From Paramacrobiotus metropolitanus (lineage: Eukaryota > Tardigrada > Eutardigrada > Parachela > Macrobiotidae), in NCBI RefSeq assembly GCF_019649055.1, contig NW_026570330.1:62001-126000 (forward strand): a stretch of DNA of 64,000 nucleotides, written 5' to 3'. The notes below the pieces were generated by a model. The model did not search any database and was not told where the DNA came from. It saw only the letters and a list, made by a program, of their open reading frames with translations. Made by a program: the position numbers and the translations under genes. This document shows positions 9,768 to 20,241 of this stretch, piece by piece. Position 1 is the first letter of the stretch, and each line of letters starts with the position of its first letter.

Positions 9768-12700
9768 ATGGAGCCGACGCAGTGTTATCGCTGCCGTTAT
9801 AACACTAATCGCCGAAAGTGCGCCGATTGTCTCTTCGGAGATAAGCTGTACAGCGAACAGGATAAGGATACCGTCGCGAGCCGATTGGTTAATGAAGTCC
9901 TGAACTGCAACCTGGATGCGTATGTCACACTTGGTGAGACGCATTTTGAGCCGGTATTCCAAGCCAAACCTTGGCTGCGTATCAGGATGAACGACGCAGC
10001 CCGGAAACTCATAGCCGCTCGTGAACCGCAGTGGTGTGATATGCCATTGCCTGCCGATTTGCCACAACAGCCGAATTATGTTGCGCCGATGCAGCTGCCG
10101 ATCAGCTATCTTGCACAAGTGCAGATGCCGACGAATCAGGTGAATAATTCTGATTCTGAGACCGATACTTTTTCTTTAAGTGATTGGGAATGTATCCCAC
10201 TAAATCGTGATATTCCCAGCCAGTGGGAAATAGATGTATTACAATTAACCGGTAATATGCCGCAGGGATATGCTATGAATCCCATGTCGCCGCCGCAGCA
10301 GATGCAGTACTATCAGCAGTACTAGCAGCCGGCGCAATATGCGCAGTACCAGCAGCAAACCGATGTGGCTTTCAACCAGCCACAATACCAGTATTATCGA
10401 CAGCAGAACGAACAGGTAAATAGCCTAATAATTCCTGCTTGTCGATTATGTATAACACAGCCGTTTAATACACTGCTTTTACAGCAGGCGCCGAGTAGTG
10501 CTAGCAGTGCATGGACTTCCGATCCTTGGCTGCATGAGCGCGGGTACCGAGGAAATACTGCACAACAGCAGTATCTCAGCCGAGCTGCATCACAGCAGCG
10601 TAAAGCCGAACCGCAACCCAGCACGTCGCATGTCCAGCCAGACGCGCGTGTCGGACTGTCGCGCGTGTCGGACTGTCGAAACAAGTAGGTGGTCTGTCTA
10701 TCGACGATTCTAATACGTCGATTAAAGAGCCGTCTTCTACGGATAGTAGCCGATCAGTATTTGGTGCTCGTCACCGACATCGTATTGAATTTACATTAGA
10801 GCCGTCACCAAATCACTCCCATTCTGGGAAAAATATTGTAGTCGAAGGGAAAGATATGTCGAAATATATTTCTGATTCTTCCGCTGCTTTGCAGAAACGT
10901 GGCAGACAGCGCGGAAACCAGCCGAATATCCGATCTGCTGACTACCAGCAGCGTAATGAGCCGAATAAACCACAGAATGTTAATCAGCCGGCTGAATCTC
11001 AGCAACCGCCGACGCGTGAGAGTAATTCTCGCGATAATCGTGGTGTTCGACGACCACGCCAACCGACCATCGATCCTAATAGGATTCTGCGCGATGTAAC
11101 TCAGTATACCAGCGATCTTGGTATTTATGTACATAAGCTGGCTACTGTCGCCGATATCGCGAAGACGAACGGCCCGGAAATGTTGCATCTGAAGAATATG
11201 ATTCAGAATGCCGCGGCATTTTTGGGGAAGATAGGATTAAGAGATCGAATGATGGAGTTCGATTATTCTACCGTCGATTTATCGCGTTCGTTGGAAATAA
11301 TTACGTACGCGTCCAGCCGCCGTAATAATCTTCGTACAGTGCTCGATAAGAAGCACTTGTACACGCCGATCACCGCCGTTGATATTGAGATTATTTCTCA
11401 ATTTAAGATTTACGGAGATCCAGTAACTGAGAAATTCCTTATGCAGTATGTACTGCCACAAGCCGACCCTGCAAAATTCTTTTTCTTCTGCAAAGTCGCT
11501 CACTACGGTGACACTACCTGAATCAGGAATTAAATGAGCGCAATATCGATTGGACGCCGATTCCCTACAATACGGGACTGAAATTTGCCGCTATGAGTAT
11601 CGCTGTCGCATTACTTGGTAGTCATAGCGCCCACAAGGCGATCTACCAAAGTAAAGAACGAGCCAAATATGCCTTGTTAAAGGATTTAATCGAAATGCTA
11701 GGGAAGCCGCTGACTGAACAGCAAGAAGCAGAGCTGTTGAAAGACACTCTAGCTGCCGCCGGTCATGTCGAGATGGACACTGACGAAGTCGATCGTTTTT
11801 ACGATGACATTAATACCCGTATGAAACGATACGGCGACCGTAAGACGCAGTTTGACAAGGGCCAGCTATATAAAAAGCGCCCTTTGCCCGATTCACCAGA
11901 CGCTCCTACGGGAAGCAAAACTGTACAGCCGGAGCCGAAGTTCCGAAATATTCGGAAAAATCAGTCGGGGGATCCCGCAACGCCGCAGTTGGGAGTGATG
12001 GGCGGGAAACAGCCTGTCAAGCTTCCTCCCATTACACAGCCGATTATTATTCCCGTGGTGAAACCGAATGTGCCGTTGTCAAAATTCGGATCCGCTCCGT
12101 CGTTGTTGGACACGACTACGGTTAAGTCCACAGGTACGAGTACCGAGCCGAATAAGAATAAGAATATTTTAAAACCGTCGAGTAATAATGGCAACAATAA
12201 AGCCGCTAATAAAACGGGTGTTGCAGGCAAATCACAGCAGTTGCCAGCTGTGCCCGCACCTGTACCGCCGATCTCAACCGTTCCGGTTGAGCAGCAACAA
12301 CTTGATGTTGCACCGCCGATTGTTGCGACTTCGCAACCCGCAATTGTTGCACAGCCGATTCCCGCTGATATGCAGCCTGTGAATGCTGCACCGCCGAAAC
12401 GAAAAGTCAACAGACCTAAATCTGTTAGTACAGAGCCGAAGAGGAAGGACATCTTCGTTGAACATTATCTGGTGAAATTACCGATTTCCCGCATGTCCGA
12501 CGCCGAGTTTGAGTTTTATAAGACTACAAAGTCTTATGAAAATGAAGCCGAACCGAATTCCGAAGAATACAAACGGAATACGATGGCGTATTTACGTAAA
12601 ATGGATGAGTCGAAAATGAGTAAGGACCAACGTGCGTTCTTTCATCGATACCGTTATGAATATCTAGATGAGTATCTAGATGACGCCGGTAATACCGAGC

Positions 12701-12936
12701 AGCCGTTTATTCGTTTGCCGCCACCGCAAGGTGAAGAAGAAACCGACGTATTCCACGACACAGTGGAAAATGTGTTGGCTCAATTTGAGCCACCTGTGTT
12801 GCCGATGTCAGAGGTACTTGGCGAAGCTTTAAATGCTGTCGCCGCAGCCGAGACTGTTCATGCAGTCACCGCAGCCGATTCTATTTCCGACCCTGCTGCC
12901 GTCGACGCTGACACCGACATGCTGAATGATGCGTGA
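9768..12936 (+). pseudogene. ORF-X: unrecognised extra coding region in the env position, broken in this copy
   Basis: Four segments lie end to end in shifting frames: 9768-10325, 10326-about 10677, about 10678-11521 and about 11510-12936. The breaks are an in-frame TAG at 10323 beside CAG codons, a 17-bp tandem duplication (10644-10660 copied at 10661-10677), and an AC duplication near 11511-11514. The first segment starts with a CX2CX8CX2C zinc-like motif (MEPTQCYRCRY), then Pro/Gln-rich sequence. The third and fourth carry a globular, helix-rich region (about nt 11070-11860) followed by Pro/Thr/Ala-rich and charged sequence (about 11880-12930). No signal peptide, furin site or membrane segment is seen, so it does not look like an envelope gene. 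I do not recognise the family. Confidence 0.7.
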
Positions 12937-13161
12937 GCGTGGGCGACGATGCTGAAATGCTGCTCTGGAGGACGACTATTCTCCAGACTGAGACGCCTCA
13001 TCAATGGAATGGATCTCATCAAATTCGCCATTTTTTGTGATTTTTTAATCTAGTATATGCGCCGCAGATTGTATTCGGTCGCATTTTGTTCGTTATTTTC
13101 TGTTTTGTCTTTTTTCGATTTGGTGTGTCCTCGCGGGAGCTTCGGAGTTCCACCCGTGGCA
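12937..13161 (+). other. 3' untranslated region of the element
   Basis: No gene. A canonical polypurine tract directly before the 3' LTR is not obvious. The nearest purine-rich word is CGGGAGCTTCGGAG, about 20 bp upstream. Confidence 0.5.
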
Positions 13162-13486
13162 TGCTAGGAGGCCGGTGCCACCGCCCAGGATAGTGGGGCT
13201 GCGTGGATTGCCGCACCGTCTCTCCGGTCTGTTTTTTGCCGATTCGGCCGTGTATTAAAATACACGGCCTTTACTTCTGATTTTCCGCATCTCCCAGCCA
13301 AGAATATCTTGACTGGTCGATTCTGTTCTCCTTTTGCTCCCATCTGGGATTTGATATCATCCTGCGGATGATTTCAGATTTGTCGGGCCTTGTTGCCTTT
13401 ATTAAAATTTCATTTTAATAAACGATCTGTTTGGCAGCCGTCTTGTTCCGTCCACATTCCTGTGCGACGCGCACAGCGTGCTTTCA
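13162..13486 (+). repeat. 3' LTR
   Basis: Same length and ends as the 5' LTR, with two substitutions. It is followed by the right target duplication ACAG (13487-13490). The 11-bp stem hairpin is at 13246-13269. Confidence 0.95.
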
Positions 13487-14077
13487 ACAGTTTCGATAAC
13501 ACAACGTACATATTACTATTGTGCCTGTTTATATACTAACACCAGTCAGCTGAAAATAAACGCGCAATGCAGTCGCGCTTATATTGGGCGGCCAACGCCA
13601 AACATCAAAGCCTTTAGAATAAACAGCAAAATAAATAGTTTATTCTGCAATCATGAAAGCATGGAAAGAACACGCTTACCGGCGGGAAGGCATGACATAA
13701 TGCAGCTGACATCACAACAGAACACTTTCTTATGTCATTCTACTTTGCGTAAATCTTATAGAGCCAAATGCCGAATGTATTGCATAAAATACTTATGGCC
13801 GAAATTTACATATGTCATCCACGTTGCAAGTACGGTTGCCTACTCCGTGTTACGTCCGAATTTAAGACCAGGAAATTTGCAGTGCAGTTGTACGCCGTGA
13901 CATACTGAATTTGAGTCGTTTTTCCTGTTACAGCGAGACACTGCGCAACTGTTTCGAACAGATTTATTTCCAGCGTGATGCTTGCACAGTTTGGTGTTTC
14001 GATATAAAGCACTTTCTATACAATCCGCAGAAAGTTTAAAAAACACGACACTATAGCCGACGAGACATGGAAGCATT
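13487..14077. other. Intergenic sequence between the LTR element and the peptide cluster
   Basis: Apart from the target duplication I see no gene. It contains the 3' flank of the minus-strand gene at 14078. Confidence 0.5.
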
Positions 14078-14470
14078 TTACAGACAGACGCCGTGTTGGC
14101 CGACGACCTGGACGCGGCAGATGCCGTTGCAGCAGTGCTCGTCGGCGTAGCAGTAGTTGTTGATGTGCCGGCATTCTGCACGCTTCCGCCGTCCGTGACT
14201 GCGCTGCTCGAAGCCGCCGCCCGCAGAGCGGCCACTCATGTCGATGTAGACGCTGCCTCCTTGTCCGCCCAATCCAATGCCGCCGTGTGCCTGGTTGTTG
14301 TTGGATCCTCCTCCGCCTCCACTTCCACCGCCCTTGATAGCGTTCCCCATCGTTGTCAATCCGGAACCGATACCGACCACTTTGGAAAAGTCGAAAGCAT
14401 TGCTTGTGTGGAAATAGAAACACAAACACACTGCTGCAACCGTCAGATAATTAAACCGTTTCTGATCCAT
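14078..14470 (-). CDS. ICK-1: secreted furin-processed cysteine-knot peptide precursor
   Basis: 130 residues, no intron. Order: a signal peptide of about 25 residues ending near TSNA; a short AFDFSK pro-segment with GIGSGLTT; a Gly/Ser-rich linker; the conserved GGQGGSVYIDMSGR block; a basic cleavage site (RSHGRRKR); then a mature region of about 32 residues with spacing C-X6-C-X5-CC-X3-C-X10-C. That spacing is the classical inhibitor cystine knot pattern of many animal toxins, antimicrobial peptides and signalling peptides. The role here is unknown. The family is defined by this gene and 14 paralogues to position 47928. It belongs to subfamily A (AFDFSK type). It is divergent from ICK-2, with 672 bp between the start codons, and a TATA-like element (TATAAAAG read on the minus strand) lies near 14597. 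In ICK-1 the residue after the fifth Cys is Arg rather than Tyr. Confidence 0.9.
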   Translation of the reverse strand: MDQKRFNYLTVAAVCLCFYFHTSNAFDFSKVVGIGSGLTTMGNAIKGGGSGGGGGSNNNQAHGGIGLGGQGGSVYIDMSGRSAGGGFEQRSHGRRKRAECRHINNYCYADEHCCNGICRVQVVGQHGVCL

Positions 14471-15142
14471 GCTTCCCGGGCAAAGACTACGCTTAAATAT
14501 AGGATTCAGTAAATGCTGCTAAAGAACAAATTAAAGAGACCAATTGATTAAAGGAGGGAATGAAGGTATTGTGCTTCGGTGTGTGCAAGCGTGCTGCTTT
14601 TATACTCGCTTAGTTCCGGTAGTGCCAGGGTTCATTAGTCACTGACCAACGCGTGAGATTCCACTTGATAAGATGCGATCAATGTATTGCTTGAACGGCT
14701 TGCTGTTGCGTGTGATTAAGCAGTTAAGCAGTTGATCGCTGCCGGAAGTATGGTGCATCTGATAATCCTGCACGTGTTTTAGCAATCACCTTTGATTTTT
14801 GCAAAGGTTAGTCTGCATTTCTGCGTGAAGTGTTACACATTTCTTCGAAGGAAGTCGCTAAATTGCTTCATATCCTGTTCTCTATTCCACTTATATCAGT
14901 GACGTCTTCAAGCTTGCTAGCCAACCAGGCTTCCGGTATTGGGACGAATAAAAAGCCTTTCTTAACCGAACGGTTGTCACTTCACGAATTGAATTTTTGC
15001 AAGCGTTTGAACTCGTAACGATTATTCAAGTATCTTTAATAAAATATCTTTAGCATTCCCAGACAAACAGCTACACTTCCTGCATTTTCTTTCGTACGAT
15101 TATATTGTCTGAACGTGCTGACTTTTCACAGTGAATTCCGAG
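14471..15142. promoter_or_regulatory. Shared promoter of ICK-1 and ICK-2
   Basis: A 672-bp divergent spacer. TATA-like sequences face each way (near 14597 on minus, ATAAAAAG near 14949 on plus). A conserved module at about 14740-14830 reads CCGGAAGTATGGTGCATCTG, a GCACGTG E-box, then AGCAATCACCTTTGAT. The module recurs upstream of ICK-3 (inverted), ICK-13 and ICK-15. Confidence 0.6.
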
Positions 15143-15541
15143 ATGTCAGTGACAGCCGTCGTGTCCATGGTGTATCTGTTGGTTTGCGGGCATTTGCTGG
15201 TGTGTGACGCGTGGGGAACGGTTGCCGGTGGAGTGGGACTGGGAATCCTGACTGCACTATCCGGAAGCGGCAGTGGGAACGGAGGTGGAAGTGGAGGAGG
15301 ATCCAACACCAACATCGCCCATGGCGGTTTCGGGCAAGGAGGTCAAGGAGGCAGCGTCTTCATCGACATGAGCGGCCGCTCTTCGGGCGGCAGCAGCGGA
15401 TTCGACCGGCGCAGTCACGGACGGAGGAAGCGTGCTCCATGCCGGACCTTGTACAGCTCCTGCTCCGGCAACGAGCAGTGCTGCAGTCGTCTCTGCAGGG
15501 TCCCCATTGTCGGTCAACCTGGGTATTGCCGAAGCTTTTAA
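15143..15541 (+). CDS. ICK-2: divergent cysteine-knot peptide precursor
   Basis: 132 residues from the ATG at 15143, chosen because a hydrophobic signal follows at once (VYLLVCGHLLVCDAWG). It is subfamily B: the segment after the signal is GTVAGGVGLGILTALSGSG rather than AFDFSK. It keeps the SVFIDMSGR block and the HGRRKR site. The mature sequence is the most divergent of the intact members (APCRTLYSS; SGNEQCCSRLCRVPIVGQ) but has exactly the same cysteine spacing, so selection has kept the fold while other residues changed. It ends with RSF after the last Cys. A polyadenylation-like AATAAA is near 15693. Confidence 0.88.
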   Translation: MSVTAVVSMVYLLVCGHLLVCDAWGTVAGGVGLGILTALSGSGSGNGGGSGGGSNTNIAHGGFGQGGQGGSVFIDMSGRSSGGSSGFDRRSHGRRKRAPCRTLYSSCSGNEQCCSRLCRVPIVGQPGYCRSF

Positions 15542-17282
15542 GGCAGCGTGGGAGAACTTTTTCATTTTGATTGTATTCATTAAGCGACGTTGTTTGCCAA
15601 GAGCATTGACTTTTGGAGAGCTCCATGTCGACCTTAATATGCAACTACAGACTTGTGTATCACATTTTGGCTACACTTTCCCGCTGTTAGAAAATAAAGT
15701 GTGCCGATATTGTTACATCACGTCGTATGTTGCTGTAGTTAGGGACAATCTGGACTAAAAAGCAAATTTGTTTAGAAATGCTGGTTAAGTTCATTCTGCG
15801 TACGGCATACTTATCTGCTTTGGATTTATAAGACTTTGTCGTGAATAATTTTTTTTGAATAAATTATTTTTAGGCAGTTTATTGGCTAAAGCATTCCGTA
15901 GAGAAAAAGCTGTGATAACAGATAAGCCATACAGCATCCGACTGCTGAAATACGGGTGAAATAAAATTCGATAACGTTTAACTGATGTACAGCGATTCTA
16001 GTATTCTACAACCGCAATAACGAAATCCTTCTCAGGAAAAGAACTGCTGTAAAGCTTCTACAGCTTAAAGGTTATGCGGTGAAACGCTCCAGAACGATTT
16101 ATCATTTATTTATAAGAAACCTTCCCTTCCAAGTGTCCAACCACAAAATACGTGTCTACAGTACTTATAAGCTATATATCAATGTCATAACCCAGTTCCC
16201 ACATATTTTAGCGTTCCACTGATCTTGTTGATCTAATTTTTTGCTTGACAAATGACAAGTCGACATTGTAGCCTGCTTTTTGATATGATGACGTGACAAA
16301 TGTCGGCATTTTATATCTGGATTTTCTTTTGCACTGTGTTCTTCGGATTACAGATCTTGGATAGGAGCACGCTCAAAGCATTGTACTCCTATCAGTACAT
16401 GTTTTCATTTAAGGGAAATGGCCCGGTACAAGGTGTCAAAAATTTGTTGTTGCCGTGTTGTCTTGGTGTACGCGGTACACTACCGAGTACAGATAGAATA
16501 GTTACACAAAGTAATTATTGATACATCTGTATTTTCCCATTTTTTTGCGCGGATAAACGTTTTGCGGCAGCCAAAAATTGCACAGATAGTCTCAACAGCA
16601 TGTAAACCCTTACACATAATGCACAGATTTATATATCAGGGTTAACAAAAACAATAAACTAAACCGCTTTGTCGCGAATACAGATGATATACGCCTAACT
16701 GACAGTTAGTAACTGTCAGCTGTTGAGGTTGACAAAACTTGCAGAATGGGATCAACATGTGATGCACCAAGGGTTCAAGCATAGCGATTTATTTGCACTC
16801 AACCAGGAAGTCTGGTTGGTCAGTCTGGTTGGAAAGCGTCAAATTTCCGTCAAATTACCGTAGCGCAGGAAATGACAAAAATTGCTGGAGTTCACCAATC
16901 GTTCACAGAAATGCTGGGTATTTCTCGCAGAAATGCTGATTAGCTTTCGCGGAAATCAAAGGTGATTGTTTAGGCACGTGCAAGATTAGTATATGGATCA
17001 TACTTCCGGCAGCGATCAGCTGTGCAGTTATCGCTGGTTTATCAAGCGCAACAGTATGCTGCTCAAGCAATACACTGATGGAATCTTATCACACGCGTCG
17101 TTCCCTGAGTTAAGAACTCTGGTGCTGCCGGAACCAAATGGGAATAAAAGAAGCAAGCTTACAACTTACAAGCATTTAATCATAGTACTTTCGTTTCCTT
17201 TTTCAACTAACTGGTCGCCTAACCTCTTCTCTAGTAGAATTTACCGATTTCTGTGATTAACCGTAGTCTTTTCCCGAGAAGC
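15542..17282. other. Intergenic region with the ICK-3 upstream module
   Basis: No convincing gene. A perfect 9-bp hairpin (CTGACAGTT/AACTGTCAG) lies near 16697-16718. The conserved promoter module (AATCAAAGGTGATT, GCACGTG, TACTTCCGGCAGCGATCAG) is at about 16950-17030 in inverted orientation relative to ICK-2. ATAAAAG is near 17143. ICK-3 has no divergent partner here; a lost partner is possible. Confidence 0.5.
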
Positions 17283-17638
17283 ATGCATTTCCAGCCGTTC
17301 CATTATCTGGCTATTGCAGCAGTGTATTTGTGTTTTTACTGGCAAATGAGCGATGCTTTCAAATTTTCCAAAACGATCGACATCGGTTCCGGATTGACAA
17401 ACATGGGAACCGCCATAAAGGGCGTGGAGGTAGCGGTGGAGGATCCAATACCAACACTGCGCGTGGCGGAGTCGGACTGGGAGGACCGGGCGGCAGCGTC
17501 TTCATCAGTGGGCGCAGCCACGAAGGGTGGAAGCGCGCGGAATGCCGGCACATCAACAACTACTGCTACGTCGACGAGCACTGCTGCAACGGTGTCTGCT
17601 TCGTCCCCGTCACCGGCCAACACGGCGTCTGCCTCTAA
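17283..17638 (+). pseudogene. ICK-3: frameshifted subfamily A cysteine-knot gene
   Basis: The signal and the AFKFSK-like pro-segment are read from 17283. Near 17415-17430, in the glycine-rich DNA, the frame changes, and the cysteine-knot part continues in another frame to 17638. The SVFI...SGR block is shortened and the cleavage site is reduced to a WKR remnant, so even the downstream frame lacks the multi-basic furin site. The six cysteines and their spacing are intact. It is probably a recent pseudogene; a sequencing error could explain the frameshift but not the lost cleavage region. Confidence 0.8.
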
Positions 17639-19307
17639 AATGCCTCAGGCTTCCTTGTGTGCTCTGTTCCTTAAAGATTTACGCTTTCCGTTTTGTTTGT
17701 GATATTTAAACTCTTGCAAACGCTTTTTTGTATGATAATAAAAACCTATGCACTCTCACGGTGGCCGGAAATAGAGGGTGATTTGCTTTGATAAGAATAA
17801 CGCGCAGATACGTTCTAACTGTACTTGTACTGCGAATCCACTGTCTTAAATCATGTAGTAGCAGAAAGCAGGCAACCAACCGAAAGTAGTTACAGCAAGT
17901 ATATGCTAATCCTTTGCGTAATGTTGTTGTAGCTGCGTAATGTAGTTATATACGTACAACAAAACACGAATAATATTGCGGTTTTATTATGTCGACAGAA
18001 GACTTGAAAAAAATAAGGGGAATATACAATACAATGATACAACTCATTTACAAGAGGATGACTTTTAATACTGATCATCCATCTGAGTAAACATACCGGG
18101 AACACAACAACAATAACAACAACAACATCCAGATGCTCCAATTTCTACCCATCATTCTACCATCCATCCATTTCTACCCATCATTATTTCTACCCAAGAG
18201 CTAGTGGCATTGCTATTGGCTACTGATATTGCCTACTGGCATAAGTAAAAAAAGACATAACGTCAACACAATCACAGCAAGCGAAACTCATGATGATGTC
18301 ATTTTCATGCACGGACAAAACTGTATAATTTATAGTAATGCCACGCCTAAAAAATAAATAACTAAGCTAGTTGTGCGCAAAGAGGCACCGGTCAGGCTGT
18401 TTAATACCGTTGTACAGATGCTCAGTTACAAATATGGCCGTAAGATAAACGTCTGCCGTATTACTTGCTATATTACAGTTCTACTTGTACAGTTTTCTAA
18501 TCCCACAATAGGGCACCTAATAATATCAATTTTTTATGCCTGCTTAAGGTCAGTGGCACATTTTTTTGTGCCGCTACGGAAAATATACAGCCTTGTAACT
18601 GCCAAAACGTAGTGCGGCAGAGTCTACAAAGCGCGAAATATATGAAATTGTACCGTGGTAAGTATACTTCACTGACCTGACTATGTACTGCCATCCATAC
18701 TCCTATTAGTCGTCATGCTCAGCAATAGCGGTGAATTACCGCAAAAAGCGTCCCAGCAAGGAACCGATTGCTGTCTTTGCTTTCTCGTTTTTAATTGCTT
18801 TAGGGTGTCAACAACAAAGTTTTCCCGAAAGGTCACCGGGCAGCAGCCGGCACTGGCTTTTATTGTTCATATATCTACTGCTCTTCCACGTTTCGCTGTC
18901 CGGACGCCCAACAATAATATTTACAACTGCTGGGGCAAGTGCCACAGTTGTTGTGGTATCTGCCACATTTAATTATTATTATCGTTATCGTTATTATTTT
19001 ACCGGCTGTTGAGGGTGGTAAGGATGCAAGGCCCCGAATCGCTGTAATTACTATTACTAAAACCGAGAAATACCAGATTACGGTGCGGCCAGATCGCAGG
19101 CCTACTTTATACACAATGTCTCAAACGAACGAAAACCAAAACGAAATTCAGGTTTAGAAGCAGAATGAGCAGCTTCCCGACAAATGAGCCATGTCTGGTA
19201 ATGTGTCTACGTTCAAGGTACGCTGGTCAGAACAAACAGCCACAAACATAGTAAACCGCTTAGACAACATCCGTCCGTTTTAATACACAGCAAAACAGAA
19301 ACCGCCT
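17639..19307. other. Intergenic region, AT-rich, with a CAA/AAC microsatellite
   Basis: A short (AAC)n-type tract lies near 18102-18130 and two close copies of a CATCCATTTCTACCCATCAT word near 18160-18200. Small overlapping ORFs at 18715-19157 include one ending in a cluster of five Cys and one with a hydrophobic start. Neither shows homology to the neighbours and I do not call them genes. Confidence 0.4.
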
Positions 19308-19712
19308 TTACAGACAGACGCCATGTTGACCGACCACCGCGACGTAGCAGATCCCGTTGCAGCAGTGCTCGTCGGCGTAGCAGTAGTTGTTGATGTGCCG
19401 ACACTCCGCGCGCTTCCGCCGTCCGTGACTGCGCCGCTCGAAGCCCGCGCTGCCGCCCGCGGAAGGATGGCCGCTCATGTCAAGATAGACGCTGCCGCCT
19501 TGTCCTCCGTAACCGATTCCGCCATGTGCAACGTTGTTATTGGATCCTCCTCCGCCTCTACCTCCGCTGCCTTTGAATGCGTTTCCCATATTCGTCAATC
19601 CAGCGCCAATACCGACCATTTTAGAAAAATCAAAAGCGCTGCTATTTTGCGGTGAAAAAGAAAGAAGACACACCGCCGAAAAAGTCACAGCAAGTAACAC
19701 AGAGGATCTCAT
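19308..19712 (-). CDS. ICK-4: subfamily A cysteine-knot peptide precursor
   Basis: 134 residues from the Met at 19712 (MRSSVLLAV), the first ATG before the signal peptide. The signal ends near NSSA, then FDFSKMVGIGAGLTN. The linker, SVYLDMSG block, FERRSHGRRKR site and canonical mature knot follow. With ICK-11 and ICK-14 it forms a sub-clade (CLLS..P..SSAFDF) whose members are each divergent from an FPIRLPG peptide gene. Here the partner starts at 20242, with 529 bp between. A TATA-like TATTTAAG reads toward the gene near 19850. Confidence 0.9.
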   Translation of the reverse strand: MRSSVLLAVTFSAVCLLSFSPQNSSAFDFSKMVGIGAGLTNMGNAFKGSGGRGGGGSNNNVAHGGIGYGGQGGSVYLDMSGHPSAGGSAGFERRSHGRRKRAECRHINNYCYADEHCCNGICYVAVVGQHGVCL

Positions 19713-20241
19713 TTTATTAATACACGAAGTCTCTGGTTGGTACGATATCAACAGACTACTGTAATAATATTTCCAGAAAACAAAGTATTATGGGAAAACG
19801 TAAGAGCAGTATTTTGATGGAGAAGAATATCAGCCGCGGCGCTTAAATACCGCTTTGACGGTTGGTTAATGCGTGTGCGATGTTTATCGCCGCTTGTCAG
19901 CCGAGTCAGTTCCGTGTGATGGCATCGCTGCCTGTTAAACGTCGTATCAAGATTTCCGGTTGTTCAAGTCTTGAACTTCAAGGCAGCTGACGCGATGAGC
20001 AGCGGCTGGTGACGGATTCTTTCTAGTTAATCGAAAGGAGATGACGTAAAGTTTGCTGAACCCAGAAACGACTATGTTCCTTTATAAAATGACAGCCTGC
20101 TTTTTGACAGGATATTTGCAAAAGGTTCACCAGCTTCGTTCTCGAACTAAACACATCTGAATCCGTCAAAGTTGGTTGTCGGTTCAGCTGCCTTCTTCTG
20201 AAAACGATTTATAATATTAAATTATAAAGATTTATAAGTCA
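19713..20241. promoter_or_regulatory. Shared promoter of ICK-4 and PIR-1
   Basis: 529 bp. The block containing ACCGCTTTGACGGTTGGTTA, GATGTTTATCG and GTCAGCCGAGTCAGTTCCG (about 19846-19930) is conserved in the 45.5-kb spacer and, inverted, in the 34.8-kb spacer. TTTATAAAAT near 20081 reads toward PIR-1. Confidence 0.6.

Larger units (their letters stand above)
130..13486 (+). mobile_element. Ty3/gypsy-type LTR retrotransposon, 13.4 kb, full length but mutated
   Basis: Seen: two 325-bp direct repeats (130-454, 13162-13486) starting TG and ending CA, flanked by the 4-bp duplication ACAG. Between them, on the plus strand, lie gag, an aspartic protease, pol in the order RT, RNase H, integrase (the gypsy order), and a further coding region (ORF-X) in the usual env position. 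The LTRs differ at two positions only, so the insertion is recent. The element is unusually long because of a 1.9-kb leader, a 0.6-kb spacer and a 3.2-kb ORF-X. Coding breaks: a 31-bp duplication between protease and pol, and a stop codon, a 17-bp duplication and a dinucleotide duplication in ORF-X. This copy is therefore probably non-autonomous. Confidence 0.95.

Noticed and set aside
13140-13161. Polypurine tract of the retrotransposon
   Set aside because: The bases before the 3' LTR are not purine-rich, so I cannot assign one.
14093-14512. Long ORFs antisense or in other frames to the ICK genes (Ala/Thr/Pro-rich), found at each paralogue
   Set aside because: They mirror the GC-rich knottin exon, have no signal or conserved start and change freely upstream; shadows of the real genes.
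18715-19157. Small overlapping ORFs, one ending in a Cys-rich stretch (NCWGKCHSCCGICHI), another with a hydrophobic start
   Set aside because: Overlapping frames, no promoter resembling the cluster, cysteine spacing unlike the family. Possible but unsupported.
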